A DNA stretch of 64,000 nt, from the NCBI GenBank assembly GCA_036417435.1, contig CM070910.1:14077501-14141500 (forward strand), read 5' to 3'. Within the stretch, counting starts at the first letter, position 1; every line of letters starts with the position of its first letter. Below, in pieces: positions 10,425-22,636 of the stretch. Made by a program: the position numbers and the translations under genes. Under the pieces are notes generated by a model. That model had not been told where the DNA came from, did not search any database, and was given only the letters and a program-made list of their open reading frames with translations. The stretch is from Inia geoffrensis (Eukaryota > Chordata > Mammalia > Artiodactyla > Iniidae).

Positions 10425-13256
10425 GTATGGGATGTGTGGCTACATGTGCTTAGATGCTCTTTTAATGGGTACAGAAGACAACCTTACTCCTAGTTACTTT
10501 CCTGAGAAAGGAGCACTCTATTATAAACATTTTACCTTTTTAATATAAAATAAACTTGACTGAAAAGACCTCCTTTACATACAGAATATATAGAATATTT
10601 TCAGTTCGCCATGAAATAGATTATCTGCTGATAGATAATGTTCAGTATTTTTAGATTTTATCTACCTGTTCAGCAGGAATTATTTATGTGTGTTGGTTGT
10701 CTTTGTTTTTAATGGAAGTATAGTTGATTTATTGTTTGTTTTTAAAGAGGTAAATTCACCAGGGAGGAACTAAAAGAAAAAATTCCTAGGATTAATTAAA
10801 CTGACATTTTCTCTGTAAGTCATGATTTATAGACAGTTACAGGAATGAGGACTTGCCTGAGAATTTTAGCTTCATATTAATTTCAAGTTATGTATGATTA
10901 TTAAACAATTTTATATGCTCAAATGGGTCTAGATCGTTTTTCATGTCTATACAGGACTGGTCCAATTTACTAGCATTTAAAAATGTTTTTGATGGCTTCA
11001 GTGGTGTTTCCACACTGTTTTTGAACGACTAATCATTTAAATTTTATATCTCTTCTAAGTACGTATCACCATCTGAAGTACAATGCATTTCCCCGATTTA
11101 CTTGTTTATTATCTGCCTACAGTGAAGCCCCACTGGACTGTAAGCCTCATGGGAGCAGGGACTTTGTCTGTTTTGTTCATTGCTGTATCTCCTGCAACCA
11201 GAGCAGTGCCTGACATTTCATAAGTACTCAGTCATTACTTACTGAATAAAAGAATTATAGCTTCATTCATTATGAAAAGAAATATAAATAATTATTAGGA
11301 AAAATATCTTTACCTACAAAGTTATTAACATTACATCTTGGCTTTGGAGTTTATTTTTCTCTCATGTATGTGCTTGGGCATATATCACAGAAAAACAAAA
11401 ACTCCAGAGCCAGTATGTGATATGAATAACTCTATATGTTTACTTAAAATTGCAAGTTCTAAGCATCAGCATTTGTATATTTGTTATTATAATCCTTTAA
11501 AATGTGGGCTGAGATGATACAGATTTCACTTCAGCATCTGCTAAAAGCTCTGCCCTTTGCTGGTTTCTGGGTGTCAGATAGTGTTCTACCAGACATGATT
11601 AATGTATAATAGGTATTATAGTGAAGTTTGCTATAGAATAAATTTTAATTAAATGTATTTATACTCTGATTGATTTTATCATGAAATTTAAGATGCATAT
11701 TTTGGGGGCTTGACACACAGATAATTTTGTTATACTCTTTGGTAACATTTGGAATAATTTTTAAAATATCAACTATACCATTCTGTATATATAATAAGTT
11801 ATGGACTTTAAAATAAAGTCTTTATGAGCTTACCCCATGTGGTATCTCTTTTGTAAAGAAAAATAACATGGAGGCTTGGTAATTTTGACAACTTAGAAAA
11901 AAGAAATTAATAAACAGACTGTAACCATGGTATGGGTACCTACATGCACTAACACTCAACATTGTACTTTAAAAGACAACCTAAGAGTATTATTTTACTA
12001 AAAATACTATTTTAAGCTTGGCATAATTCCTTTGAAATAAACATTTCTCAGTAATATCATCTCAAATTTGTAATAACACATTATAACTATTAAGCAATGC
12101 ACCTGGTATGTTGGCCTTTGACTCCCATGGGCTTGAAGTAACATAGAAAGGAGAGTAGGTGGAGGTGCTGGGCCTGAGGAAGCACTCACAACTGCAGTAG
12201 AATAAAATTTCACCGGCTCCATCCATTCTTTGGGGCCCTTTTTACTTAGATAACTGATCTGAGCGGGTAGCCCTGTTACCAAGGTAACTTGAGAGCCATA
12301 GAAGGTGAAGATAACCCTATTCCTATAATATCTGTCTCGGTATATTATTTTGCTGAGAAAATATTTGCTGCCTAACAGGAGCTTAAGCCAGAAATAAAAA
12401 ACGTGATTCTAAAGTTTGGATGCTGTCACTATGACAAGAAATTAAGAGGATCCATTGGTCCAGAGGCTGGGGGGAGGGTGGGGGGACAGGTAGGGGTCAA
12501 GGGGAGATGTCCTTTCATCATCACTTAAATCATACTGTTCAGTGGCCTTTCTGTTACTATAGACCACATTGAGAGCCTGTCCTTCTTACCTAAAACAATC
12601 TTTAAGAGGAGCTGCTACAGAAACTGGATAGATGAGGAAGGTTTGAGACCCATTGATCCTCTAAGACCAATGGTTATTGTTCTTGAGAGTTAATTTGCCA
12701 ATGATTTATGTGCTGTAAAATATTGACGCTGTATAGAGGACAGCTCTTTAAAATGAAAGTAGTCTTTTAAGTCATTCTGCACAAGTAACAGTTGACATAC
12801 ACATACATATATACATTTACATATACACACATAGTCACACATCTTATTAGCTTCTTGTCAGCTATTTGTATGAGGATTGATTCTAAATATAACATGTGGT
12901 TGGTGATTACAGCAACAAGGTATAACTTCCCAGCATTGAAATCCTTCAAGCTTTGTCTTTTGTTTCTATGTATATACGTTTATTGCTTTTTTTAACGCCC
13001 ATGTTAAGTAAATGGAAAGCACCCCCATTTCCTTTAAGAACATCTATATAAAAATTCAATCTGGACTTTGCCTACGTACCGAAAATAACAGGTACCACTA
13101 ATTCTTGTGTACTGGGACTCATATTCACACAGTGTTCCTTATGCCTGAACTATTTCCAAGCAGTAGAAAACTGTAATTACCATGTTTCTAGTAGAGCCAG
13201 ACTGAATGCATCAAGAATATGCTTTCTGACCTCTGTGATTGCCATTTATCACACAG
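10425..13256 (+). other. SYNE1: SYNE1 intron 2 of window
   Basis: Mostly AT-rich single-copy sequence. An L2-like remnant lies at 11122-11255. A 91-codon minus-strand open frame at 12007-12282 has no recognisable protein content, and no RNA gene was seen. Confidence 0.8.
11122..11255 (+). mobile_element. L2-like LINE remnant
   Basis: It matches the usual L2 3' end pattern ('ggactgtaagcctcatggga', 'gggactttgtctgttttgtt', then 'cagtgcctgacatttcataa'). Ancient, boundaries approximate. Confidence 0.65.
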
Positions 13257-13423
13257 GATTATCAAGAGGAAATTGCTATTGCCCAAGAGAACAAAATACA
13301 GCTCCAGCAAATGGGAGAACGACTTGCCCGAGCCAGCCATGAAAGCAAAGCATCTGAGATTGAATACAAGCTCGGGAAGATCAATGACCGGTGGCAGCAC
13401 CTCCTGGACCTCATGGCAGCCAG
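13257..13423 (+). CDS. SYNE1: SYNE1 coding exon 3 of window
   Basis: 167 bases, phase 0 in and phase 2 out (window codons 106-160 plus two bases of 161). It begins DYQEEIAIAQENKIQLQQM and ends WQHLLDLMAAR, where the last Arg codon is AG|G split with exon 4. It completes the spectrin repeat begun in exon 2 and includes the conserved NDRWQHLLDL third helix. This is the exon that the alpha2 first exon replaces, since both end in a split AG|G arginine codon. Donor CAG|gtaaaa. Confidence 0.97.
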
Positions 13424-14187
13424 GTAAAAAGGACCTTAGTCAATAGGACACACATGCAGAATCTCAAAGCTTTCAGGCTGCCTTCCATTTCAGCTAAAGG
13501 TCGTCCAATAAATCTCTGTGTTCTTTATCGCACCATTTTAGTTCATGCTTGTCTCATAAATGTCACTTTCGTTAACTTTAAAAGTCTCCTTCTTGTTTCA
13601 TAAATTCAGTGGTGTTTGCATTTAACTGAAAGAGGGAAAGTCATATCCAAACAAAATCCATTCCCATGAGAAAATTCTTTATTCTGGGGCTTCATAGTAC
13701 TCAGCTTCCTATAAGGAAGAAAGCGAAACTGCTGACCAGTATCTGTGGAGGGTGTGTTTGTCTGAAGTGGCAAAATATATACATATATAATTATATAAAT
13801 ATAGTATATTTAATTTATATATATATATGTATATAATCACATTCCTACTGTCTTTTTGATTAGCAAGATGTGGGAATAAATATAATTATTGCCATTCTGC
13901 TTAGACGTAAAAATAATCTGCTGCATTACTGTAATTTTGTACTTAGCTCTAGTGATAACTGTAAGTGTCTACCTCATATCTGAGAGGAATGTTACATTCA
14001 GTTTCTGTTGTGGAAGGGCAGGGTGAGTGAAAGGGATAGAAGTCAAAAAGAAAAAGTATCTAAGGATCTTTACTAACAATACAGAAATCTGATATGATTG
14101 AATGCAACACTGTGTTATTTGACACAAGGGTTATTTTTTAAAGGGAAGGGCTAGGTAGATGCTTTATTTGAGGTGAACTTTGCTTCT

Positions 14188-14320
14188 TGTTGGAGTGTAG
14201 CCTCCATGAGGGCAGGCATCCTTGTCCATTCTATTCACTGTATATCACAAGCACCAAGAATAGAACCTGAATGCAGGTGGGGCTCAATAAATATTTGAAT
14301 GAATGTTTGAATGAATACTT
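14188..14320 (+). mobile_element. L2-like LINE remnant
   Basis: Contains 'gcctccatgagggcaggcat' and 'ggggctcaataaatatttga', the classic L2 3' end, followed by a short (TTGAATGAA)-like repetition up to 14335. Confidence 0.65.
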
Positions 14321-14689
14321 GAATATTTGAATGGATAGCCTTCTTTATGGCAGTTAGGAGAGCTGGAATGTTACACATGCTTCTGATTCACAGCCATTTG
14401 GTAGCTATCCCGAAATACACTTAAAAAAAAATCCGGATTCTTTTCCTTAGCCATGCCGCATGAAGGTGGACATGAAATAGTGCCTTTTAAATACTGTGTA
14501 CCCACAAAGACTTCATATGGGCATGGCAAGTCCATCTGTTGATTTTTAAAAACATTTAGTATAGTTCTTTTTCTATAAGGGAGTTATCAAAGAGGGTCTC
14601 ATTTAAGAAGATGAGATTATAATTTGTTTTAGTGAGAATGAAACAAAAATGGAATAGATGTTTACCAATTTTTAAAATGTTTAATGGTA

Positions 14690-14920
14690 GTATTATAATA
14701 GCTAACATTTACTAAACCCTTAGTTTGTAGCAATGACCATGCTAAAGACTTCATGTACATCTTCTCATGTGCTGTTCACAACATTCTTTGAGGTGGGTAT
14801 TATTATTATACCCATTTTCCAGATGTGAAATGCTGAGGCTCAGGTTTGCCCCTGGTCATGCACGTGCTGAGTGACAGAGTGCCCTAGAATACTGCACTCT
14901 CCTACCTGCCAAGCTTATGA
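14690..14920 (-). mobile_element. MIR-like SINE remnant
   Basis: Antisense MIR pattern: 'catttactaaacccttag', then 'ttcacaacattctttgaggt' and 'cccattttccagatgtgaaa'. Ancient and diverged. Confidence 0.6.
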
Positions 14921-16516
14921 CTTCTTTGTCCCTGTTCTAGAGAATACAGTTAAAAGGAAGTTAGGTTCTGTTATTTATTTCTACAATCTAATTTCCCAGT
15001 CCTTTGTGAAGTACTGACAGCGACTATGAGAGATATAGGAGGTACAAAGACTGAAGCCCTTTCTTCAAGGAGTTCATAGTGGGAATTTAGACATGTGAAG
15101 AAATCAAGTAAAATGATGTGCTAAATGCCTTAGTAAAAGCACCATAAAGAGATGGAAACTTAACGGTGCAGCTTAAACTACTGTAAGTATTTAGGCATTG
15201 GTAGATTTTAGAACCCCAGTGCTGTGTTTAGCCTCACTTCTCAGTCACTGATAACCAAATCTTATTTCAGAGGGAGGAACTGAAGCCCTTTGTGCTATAA
15301 ATACCCTTCTTAGGGAAGCCACCCACTTGGTAAACATCCCTGGATTTTTTTCAGTCAGATTATGACTCATGGATTGGCTTTCATTTCCATGTAATCCAGT
15401 TAGACTAGTTAATATCCTTTTCTAATTTTTAATTGGTTCAGTGGTGCGGAATATGGGGTTGCACTAAGTCAAAATGTTTTAAATCTAATTTAATTTAATC
15501 ACAAGCAGCTAGTTTGGTATATGCCCAGCTGGTAGCCAGCGTTATATACAACGAGTTAGGTGTTTACTCCTCAAAGCCATGTTGATTTGTAACTTTTCTA
15601 TCTAGCTTTTCAATCAAGAATTTTGTAGGTGTTATTTAGTTTATTTTTCCAAAGACACATTAGTAAATTTGAATCAATTAAATATAGGGTACACAGGCTT
15701 GCATTTTAGTCACTAAAATGCTCACATGTTCCTACTTTTGTAGAGTCTCATTATACACAGATGTAATATATATATTGTCCATTTCTAATTGTCTCCTTCC
15801 AACGTAGACCAGATGACATTTTGACCATTCATTTGTCCTGAGGTTTAATGCCACACTGGATTCATAGTTCCTTGAAGCCTCTCCTAAATGACACTGAGCC
15901 CTCACGTTTGCTTTCCACTTTTTGGTTTATTGCCTGTGCCAATGCACAGGCAAGATGACTGTCTTCCACACCCATCTTCAACTATGACCTGCCAGCTGAA
16001 ATACTAAGTTTCTATGATTCAGTCTCATTCACTACTCTTCCCTCTTCCAAATTTTTTTAACATTGATTAATTGAAACAGAACGTAACTTATGCCTTTGGG
16101 CATTTTCATGTTGTTTTGATGCTCTTGGGAATGGAGAGGTTATTTTTGAAGATGATCATATTTTCAGGTGAACAGCTTCCCAGCTAACAGAAAGATGGAA
16201 AAAAGAAAGAAGATTCACTGATAATAACCTGTTATATACAAATAGAATGCATAACTTTGAGTCAGATTCCTATTACTAGGATTAGCTTAGACCATTCTAA
16301 GTACAAAGTAGATATGTTTTGCTTTGAATTTTTAAACTAACTGTCACCAAGCATTGTCAGCTTTTTAGGATAACAAAAAAATTTGCTCAGTTATTTTTAG
16401 GGCTCAATGGATAATGTTATAGTATACTTTCTAGACCTACTCAGTTCAATATAGCAGTCACTAGCTACATGCGGCAATTTAAATGAGTTGAAATGGAATA
16501 CAATTAAATTAGAATT

Positions 16517-16892
16517 TTTTTTAAACAATCTGATTTTATTTTTATTTTATCTTATTTATTTATTTATGGCTGTGTTGGGTTTCGTTGCTGTGCGCTGGCT
16601 TTCTCTAGTTGCAGCAAGCAGGGGCTACTCTTCATTGCAGTGCGTGGGCTTCTCGTTGCGGTGGCTTCTCTTGTTGCGGAGCACGGGTTCTAGGCACGTG
16701 GGCTTCAGTAGTTGTGGCACGTGTGCTCATTAATTGTGGCTCTCGGGCTCTAAGAGTGCACGCTCAATAGTTGTGGCGCACGGGCTTAGCTGCTCCGCGG
16801 GATGTGGCATCTTGTCGGACCAGAGATCGAACGGGTGTCCCCTGCATTGGCAGGCGGATTCTTAACCACTGAGCCACCAGGGAAGTCCCCAG
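16517..16892 (-). mobile_element. CHR SINE, long form
   Basis: An antisense long CHR copy with multiple 'cttcagtagttgtggcac' units and the 'gagccaccagggaagtcccc' head. It is flanked by ttaaattagaatt at 16504-16516 and 16893-16905, a perfect 13-bp duplication. Confidence 0.95.
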
Positions 16893-17471
16893 TTAAATTA
16901 GAATTCAATTTTAATTACAGTCAGTTGCACTAGGCACATTTCCAATGCTCAATAACCACACGAGGGTACTGTCTACCTTATTGGATACTGCAGACACAGA
17001 ACATTCTCATCATCTCAGAAAGTTCTGTTGATCAATGCTGACCTAGATAATTAAAAGCATTTCTGAGCCTTTAGCTTTCATTAAGGGTCAATATAATTTG
17101 ACTGTAACTGCAATTTCTGTAAAAAAATTTGGTGTAACTGTAATTTCTGTAAAGCTGTCTTCAAGGACTCTAGTTCTCATTTTATCAGTGGACCTTATGC
17201 AAAAACCCACATGGCAATTTTTCCAGTGCCTAGCACTAACAGAAAATGTCTTTTAGCATCAGTAGCTCAGAGTTTCTAATGACAGAGAATACATTATTAA
17301 ACATTTCCCATCTTGGTATCTAGGAACGTCAGACTCAAGTTGTTTGCCCTGCTGTAATGACTTTTTTTTAGTTAACTGGACTCTCTAATATAAGGATATT
17401 CTTCTTTCCTCTACCAATCCTAAATACCCATCACCAAAAACAAAGCACACATTAGTTATTTGGTTCTTTTT

Positions 17472-17760
17472 TTTTTTTTAAATAATAGTTTTATTGAGAT
17501 ACAATTCACATACCATACAACTCATATATCAAAAGTATACAATTCAGTGATTTTTAGTATATTTACAGAGCTGTGCATCCATCACCATAATCAATTTTAA
17601 AACATTTTCGTCACCCCCAAATAAAAACTTTAACCCCTTTTTTCCTTTCTGCCCTCCCTCCTTTTTCTCCAGTTTAGATTTACCTATTCTAGACAGTTCA
17701 TGTACACGATGTCATACAATATGTGGTCCCTTATGACTGGTTGTTTTTAATCTGTGTTTT
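17472..17760 (-). mobile_element. Old L1 3' UTR fragment
   Basis: Antisense L1 3' sequence: 'ttttattgagatacaattca', 'atacaattcagtgattttta', 'gctgtgcatccatcaccata'. Typical of old mammalian L1M families. Confidence 0.75.
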
Positions 17761-18484
17761 AATTATAATTCCCTTAAACATTGTATAGAAGTAAAAACAA
17801 ATATAGTTTTTTAAAGCTATGGAATGCCTCCTGTTTATGAAGTACTTCCTCTGCATGTTGCTATAGGGCGGAAGCTGGCGAGCTCTCTGCTTGGGGCCAT
17901 ATGGTAAATAATCTAGGCTGTGTGGGCTGAACAGTCCCTGACAAAGCCCTCTTCCATTGAATCACAAAAGCAGCCTTAGACAGTGTGTAGAGAAGCAACA
18001 GGTTCCAGTAACATTTTATTACCAAAACAGGTGGCCAGACATAGTTTGCAGACACCCCTCTGGGATGAAAAAGAAAATGGTTCCCATCCAAATAAGGGTA
18101 AAAGGTAAAGTGAGGATACACGTGGTTCCTCACCTCAGGGCCTTCCCCTTTCTGTCACTTCTTCCTGCCCTCTCTCCTCTGTCTGGCCAGGCCAGCCCCT
18201 AATTCTTCTTCATACTCCTCCTTTTCTCTAGATTAGATTAGATTCTTCTCATCTGCTCAGTAGGCTTTCTGTACAGAGTCCATAGCATTTCTCTTGATTA
18301 TAATAATAATAAATATCTCGTGTGATAGATTGTTAAAAATTTCTTTCCTGTATTGAAATGTAAGTATCTAACTTGATCACCACAGTAATCCCAGAACCTA
18401 ACATAGTTCTTTGCATATAATTGTCACTCCAGTATTTGTTGAGTTTCTCAACCTGAGACATAGCGTTTGAAATGTGCCCTACAT

Positions 18485-18695
18485 ACAGATAAGAATATAG
18501 CAGAGCCTGGGCTTAGGGCTTTTGCCTGAATTATAAGGTGTTTCTGCTTCACCTACACTGTGATGTTTGGCAAATTACTTATCTTCTCAGTGCTTCAATT
18601 ACACGGTGTAAAAGGTTATCAGGGGGATTAAATGAGGTGGTACCTCTAAACCATTTAGCCCAGTGAAGTGCTCAATCAACAAATGTCAGCTGTCA
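18485..18695 (+). mobile_element. MIR-like SINE remnant
   Basis: Sense MIR features: 'tggcaaattacttatcttct', then 'ggattaaatgaggtgg' and 'cagtgaagtgctcaatcaa'. Boundaries approximate. Confidence 0.55.
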
Positions 18696-18880
18696 TCCCA
18701 GAGGGAGTTTAGAGGCTTGTGCAGTACAAGGAAGGCTTTGCAAAGTTGTAGCAGCTGCCCTCAGAAGGGGTTTCAGCCTAATGGGAGTTCTGCCCAAACA
18801 AGAGGAAAAAGAAAACTTAATACTTGGAATTTGTGGCAGGTATTACCTCACGGTGACCCATTCAGAAAAGTCAAGCCAGG

Positions 18881-19100
18881 GACTTCCCTGGTGGCGCAGT
18901 GGTTGAGAGTCCGCCTGCCGATGCAGGGGGACGCAGGTTCGTGCCCCGGTCCGGGAAGATCCCACATGCCGCGGAGCGGCTGGGCCCGTGAGCCATGACC
19001 GCTGAGCCTGCGCGTCCGGAGCCTGTGCTCCGCAACGGGAGAGGCCACGACAGTGAGAGGTCCGCGTACGTCAAAAAAAAAAAAAGAAAAAAGAAAAAAA
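18881..19100 (+). mobile_element. CHR SINE (young subfamily)
   Basis: Sense copy from 'gacttccctggtggcgcagt' to the A/G-rich tail. It is flanked by agaaaagtcaagccagg (18864-18880) and agaaaagtcaaaccagg (19101-19117), a 17-bp duplication with one mismatch. Confidence 0.95.
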
Positions 19101-19368
19101 AGAAAAGTCAAACCAGGATCAGGAATTCTTTGATGCAGCAAGCAAGGAAATGACCAAGAACTAATCAAGAGTCCTAGGTTTAGCTCACCTTGTTCAGCTG
19201 TGTGACCTAAGGCTTAACTGTATAACCTCTCTGAACCCTATAGTCCTCATTTTCAAAGTGTTCATTAAAACAACTGCCACATCTCCGATGAGACAACATA
19301 GGGGAAGGGACCATGTATACTGTAAAATGCTATATGTGCCAGTCTTATTCTTTTAGACGGCTGCAGAG

Positions 19369-19406
19369 CATTCCACAGTTCATTCCACAGAACATTCCAC
19401 ATTCCA
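19369..19406 (+). promoter_or_regulatory. Four tandem CATTCCA (MCAT/TEAD-type) motifs
   Basis: CATTCCA occurs at 19369-19375, 19381-19387, 19393-19399 and 19400-19406. MCAT elements (CATTCC[AT]) bind TEAD factors and are common in muscle control regions. The cluster is 1.8 kb upstream of the alpha2 start codon. The surrounding 19360-19520 looks like an old L1 fragment, so the motif cluster may simply be L1-derived, and function is unproven. Confidence 0.35.
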
Positions 19407-20321
19407 TTTATACAACGTGACTTATCCAGCATTTTCCCTATTGATGGAAATTGATATTATTGCCGTTTTTTGGGTACTACAATAATTGTGTCTTTAAAGC
19501 CTTGCCTTATGTTTAATTCATTAGAATAAATATATTGTGCTAAGGATACTGAACATGGAAAAAAAAAAACTAACCCATGGAAAAAACTATATAAAGTAAA
19601 AGGGAATTAAACTAAGGAAATAATGGCAATAAAAAATTTTAAAGGTCTAAGTTTTTAAAATGTTAGTCATAATCAAGAAAAAACAAATGTGTCTACTGTT
19701 ATGGAATTATGACCAATATATTCCTTTAACCAAATTTACATATTTATATTCCTGATAAAAATAATATATCAGTGGAGTGATTGTTTTATAAAGAATTCAC
19801 AATAGTATATCTTTAAGTAGCAGGATTTTTAAAATAATTTTATTTATAACCAAGTTTTCTGGAATTTTTTAAAATGTAAAATGCAAGTTTGTTTCTTTTA
19901 TAAAGAAAATGTAATACTATTTTAAAAGCAGCCAACACACACAACCAGAACCAAATGCTTTGTTTTATTTTAGTTGCAATTCATCATATTGGCCTTAAAA
20001 AAAAAAAAAAAACTTAGCAAATGTTCATTATCTATTTATTTATTTGTAACTTATTTGTGTGTATGTATGTTAAAATCCAAAAAGGATTTAAAGCAGACAG
20101 CATTAGTCATTTTTTATTAAATTACCAGTAATGGGTAATTTGGGAGCTTATTTTCTTTAAAAGCTGAAATTATGAAATTTATACAGAGTCAGTGCAGAGA
20201 ATTTAGAAACTCTTGAAATTCACAAAAGAAAAAAAAGTTATCTGAGATTCCACCAAGCAAATGAACAGATCCTTTTTAAAATTACCTTAAAATGAACATG
20301 TTATTTTTGTCACTTTATATC

Positions 20322-20540
20322 TTTTTTTTTTTTTTTTTTTTTTTTTTGCGGTACGCGGGCCTCTCACTGCTGTGGGCTCTCCCGTTGCGGAGCCCAGGCT
20401 CCGGACACGCAGACTCAGCGGCCATGGCCCACGGGCCCAGCCGCTCCACGGCATGTGGGATCTTCCCGGACCAGAGCACGAACCCGCGTCCCCCTGCATC
20501 GGCAGGTGGACTCTCAACCACTGCGCCACCAGGGAAGCCC
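20322..20540 (-). mobile_element. CHR SINE (young subfamily)
   Basis: An antisense full-length copy, from the 26-base T run (complemented A tail) to 'gccaccagggaagccc'. It lies 0.7 kb upstream of the alpha2 first coding exon and pairs in inverted orientation with the copy at 22446. Confidence 0.95.
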
Positions 20541-20992
20541 TATCATTATTTTTAAAAGGACGAAGGTTTATGTAAGGGGAGAATAGTATTTCTTCATTAC
20601 TTTTCATGTTCAAATAGTCTATTTAAAGGTGAAGAGCAAGCACTTTCCCACAGAATACCTTGTCCATCCCATCTTCCGAAACAGCCCCTAAAACTCCTAC
20701 TTAACACCACTTAACTGGCAAATCAGACTGAAGGAAAAAAGCAGTTGCTCCTTTTTGCTACTACAGTTTGCCGCCGTACTTGTAGAGGTTTTGCTTGTTT
20801 ACATTTGGTACATTTATCTTTGCAAATATCTTTTCCAACTTAAACTGCCTGCGAGAGAAGTCGAAGGTCCTTCCAGAATGGCAGAGTGTCTGCAGCCGGT
20901 CTTATTTTTGCTACCCTTCTTTCTTTAGACCTGGAGCCTCCCACTCCTAGCAGATTACCCTGAGCCTTTTCCCTTCTTACACTCGTGGCCTA

Positions 20993-21109
20993 CATTCCAG
21001 GAGATCAAGCCTGGCACATGTTAATGAATGTAGGTTTTATTTAGAAACATGACCACTTGTCACTCACTGCTCAGTGTCATATTGTCAGGCAGAGACTTAC
21101 CAACATTTG
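20993..21109 (+). promoter_or_regulatory. SYNE1: Candidate nesprin-1-alpha2 muscle promoter region
   Basis: Directly upstream of the alpha2 start codon lie an MCAT-like CATTCCA (20993-20999) and three E-boxes: CACATG 21015-21020, CACTTG 21054-21059 and CATTTG 21104-21109. Alpha2 is the muscle-specific isoform and needs an internal promoter, and E-boxes (MyoD family) and MCAT (TEAD) sites fit muscle expression. The transcription start is not visible: there is no good TATA box, only a TTTATTTA at about 21035. Short motifs like these occur often by chance. Confidence 0.4.
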
Positions 21110-21218
21110 TCTGGAGTGAGCATTTTCATACTTCCATACACAGACTGGGGAAACTTTCATCCCCACGCAGGATTTAGCCTTTTGCTCTGCAAACCTGACT
21201 TTTGCAAGTGAAAACTTC

Positions 21219-21310
21219 ATGGTGGTGGCGGAAGATCCGTGTGCCCTGAGGATGGCAGAGGACGGCTGTGTGGACGCAGAGCTCCCCGATTGTAACTGCA
21301 GTGTCACAAG
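21219..21310 (+). CDS. SYNE1: Nesprin-1-alpha2 alternative first coding exon
   Basis: It encodes 30 residues plus a split Arg: MVVAEDPCALRMAEDGCVDA, then ELPDCNCSVT and AG|. I recognise this as the unique N-terminus of the muscle isoform nesprin-1-alpha2, which skips the giant upstream part and starts at the spectrin repeat of exon 4. The last two bases AG join G of exon 4 (AG|G, Arg), exactly as exon 3 does. The donor is GC rather than GT (AAG|gcaggc at 21311), making a GC-AG intron. If unspliced, the frame stops at 21324 after four more codons. The first ATG has a weak -3 base (t) and +4 G; the in-frame ATG at 21252 (codon 12) has A at -3 and G at +4. In muscle, alpha2 recruits centrosomal proteins and kinesin to the nuclear envelope. 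Confidence 0.9.
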
Positions 21311-22445
21311 GCAGGCATCTCCTTGAGTTTCTTCCCTTGGGCATAGCTTTCATGTTACGTGGGGGTTATAGGATGGATGCTGGAGCTTTAATCCATAATT
21401 GTGTTGGCCAGTGTTACGTGGAGATGACTGGTGTGGGGAGGTAGTTGGCCGTGGACTCCTCAGACTTATTTGTCAGTTTGTTTTCTTGTCTCCTGCTGGG
21501 CCTGCGGAGCTGGATGAAAAGGTTAATGGACTTTGTTATGGTTCAGTATCTACTTGTCTTGGGACTGGATGCATCATATGAGGAGTATGGTTACAAGAGA
21601 GAGCCTGAGACACAGGAAAGAGATTCAGAAAAAGATTCAGTGGAAAGATCCTGTTAGTCCATCATCTGCTATTTAAAGGATGGGCTCCTGCTGAAACTGA
21701 AATTCAGTCATGGCCAGTTCACAGCTTTGTAGCTGAAAGCGTTCCCTTTAATAAATAAAAATCTACTCACGTTTCAGGGGCCGGGAGGGTTTTGTGTGTG
21801 AGAGAAGGTTGTTTCTGTTTTATGTATGTCAGTAGGTTTTGGTCACTGACTAGTATAAAGGTTTTCAATAGTATGTGCAAAATATAGAAGGTTATGTCTA
21901 AAATGGCAATTTAGTGCATTATACAAATGTTTATTTACTTCATGATTTTTTTCAGTTAGAATAACATTACATCAGGAATTTTCATTTTGTTTTTAAAAAA
22001 TATTTTTCTTATACCATAACATCCCCCAAACAAATCCCTACTGATGAATAGAATTTATTAATAGTACTTTTGGTTATTTTATATTGAGAATATGAATTTT
22101 TTGTTTTGGTTTATGGATCTGCTAAATTTGTTTGAAGGAAATTAGTGAGGTATATATATATGAAATATGTAGATATATATGTGTATATGTACGTATTCAT
22201 GTGACAATATTAAGAAGCTGGACAACTGGATTTCATAGTAGAATCCTTCTCAAGAAAGGTCAAGTGTGCAGGAAACACACTGGACTCTGAAAGGGGAACC
22301 AGAGTGAAGGGACTTACAGATTCACCAGGCTTGCTAAACTTACCCAGACATGTGACGTCTGTAAACACCTATTTTAAATTATAACCCTGTATGCTACCAA
22401 AAGGAGTGTTGCTCAAACTTCTTACAGTGATAAATAAAACTATTG

Positions 22446-22636
22446 ATTGAGAGTCCGCCTGCCGATGCAGAGGACACGGGTTCGTGCCCCGGTCCGGGAA
22501 GATCCCACGTGCCGCAGAGCGGCTGGGCCCGTGAGCCATGGCCGCTGAGCCTGCGCGTCCGGAGTCTGTGCTCCACAACGGGAGAGGCCACAACAGTGAG
22601 AGGCCCGCGTACCGCAAAAAAAAAAAAAAAAAACAA
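22446..22636 (+). mobile_element. CHR SINE, 5'-truncated
   Basis: It starts inside the tRNA-like head at 'attgagagtccgcc' and runs to the poly(A), missing about 22 bases of the normal 5' end. The flanking duplication aaaactattg is at 22436-22445 and about 22637-22646. This is typical L1-driven 5' truncation. Confidence 0.92.

Noticed and set aside
21077..21307. 76-codon minus-strand frame near 21.2 kb
   Set aside because: Its content is the complement of the alpha2 first exon, which explains the openness.
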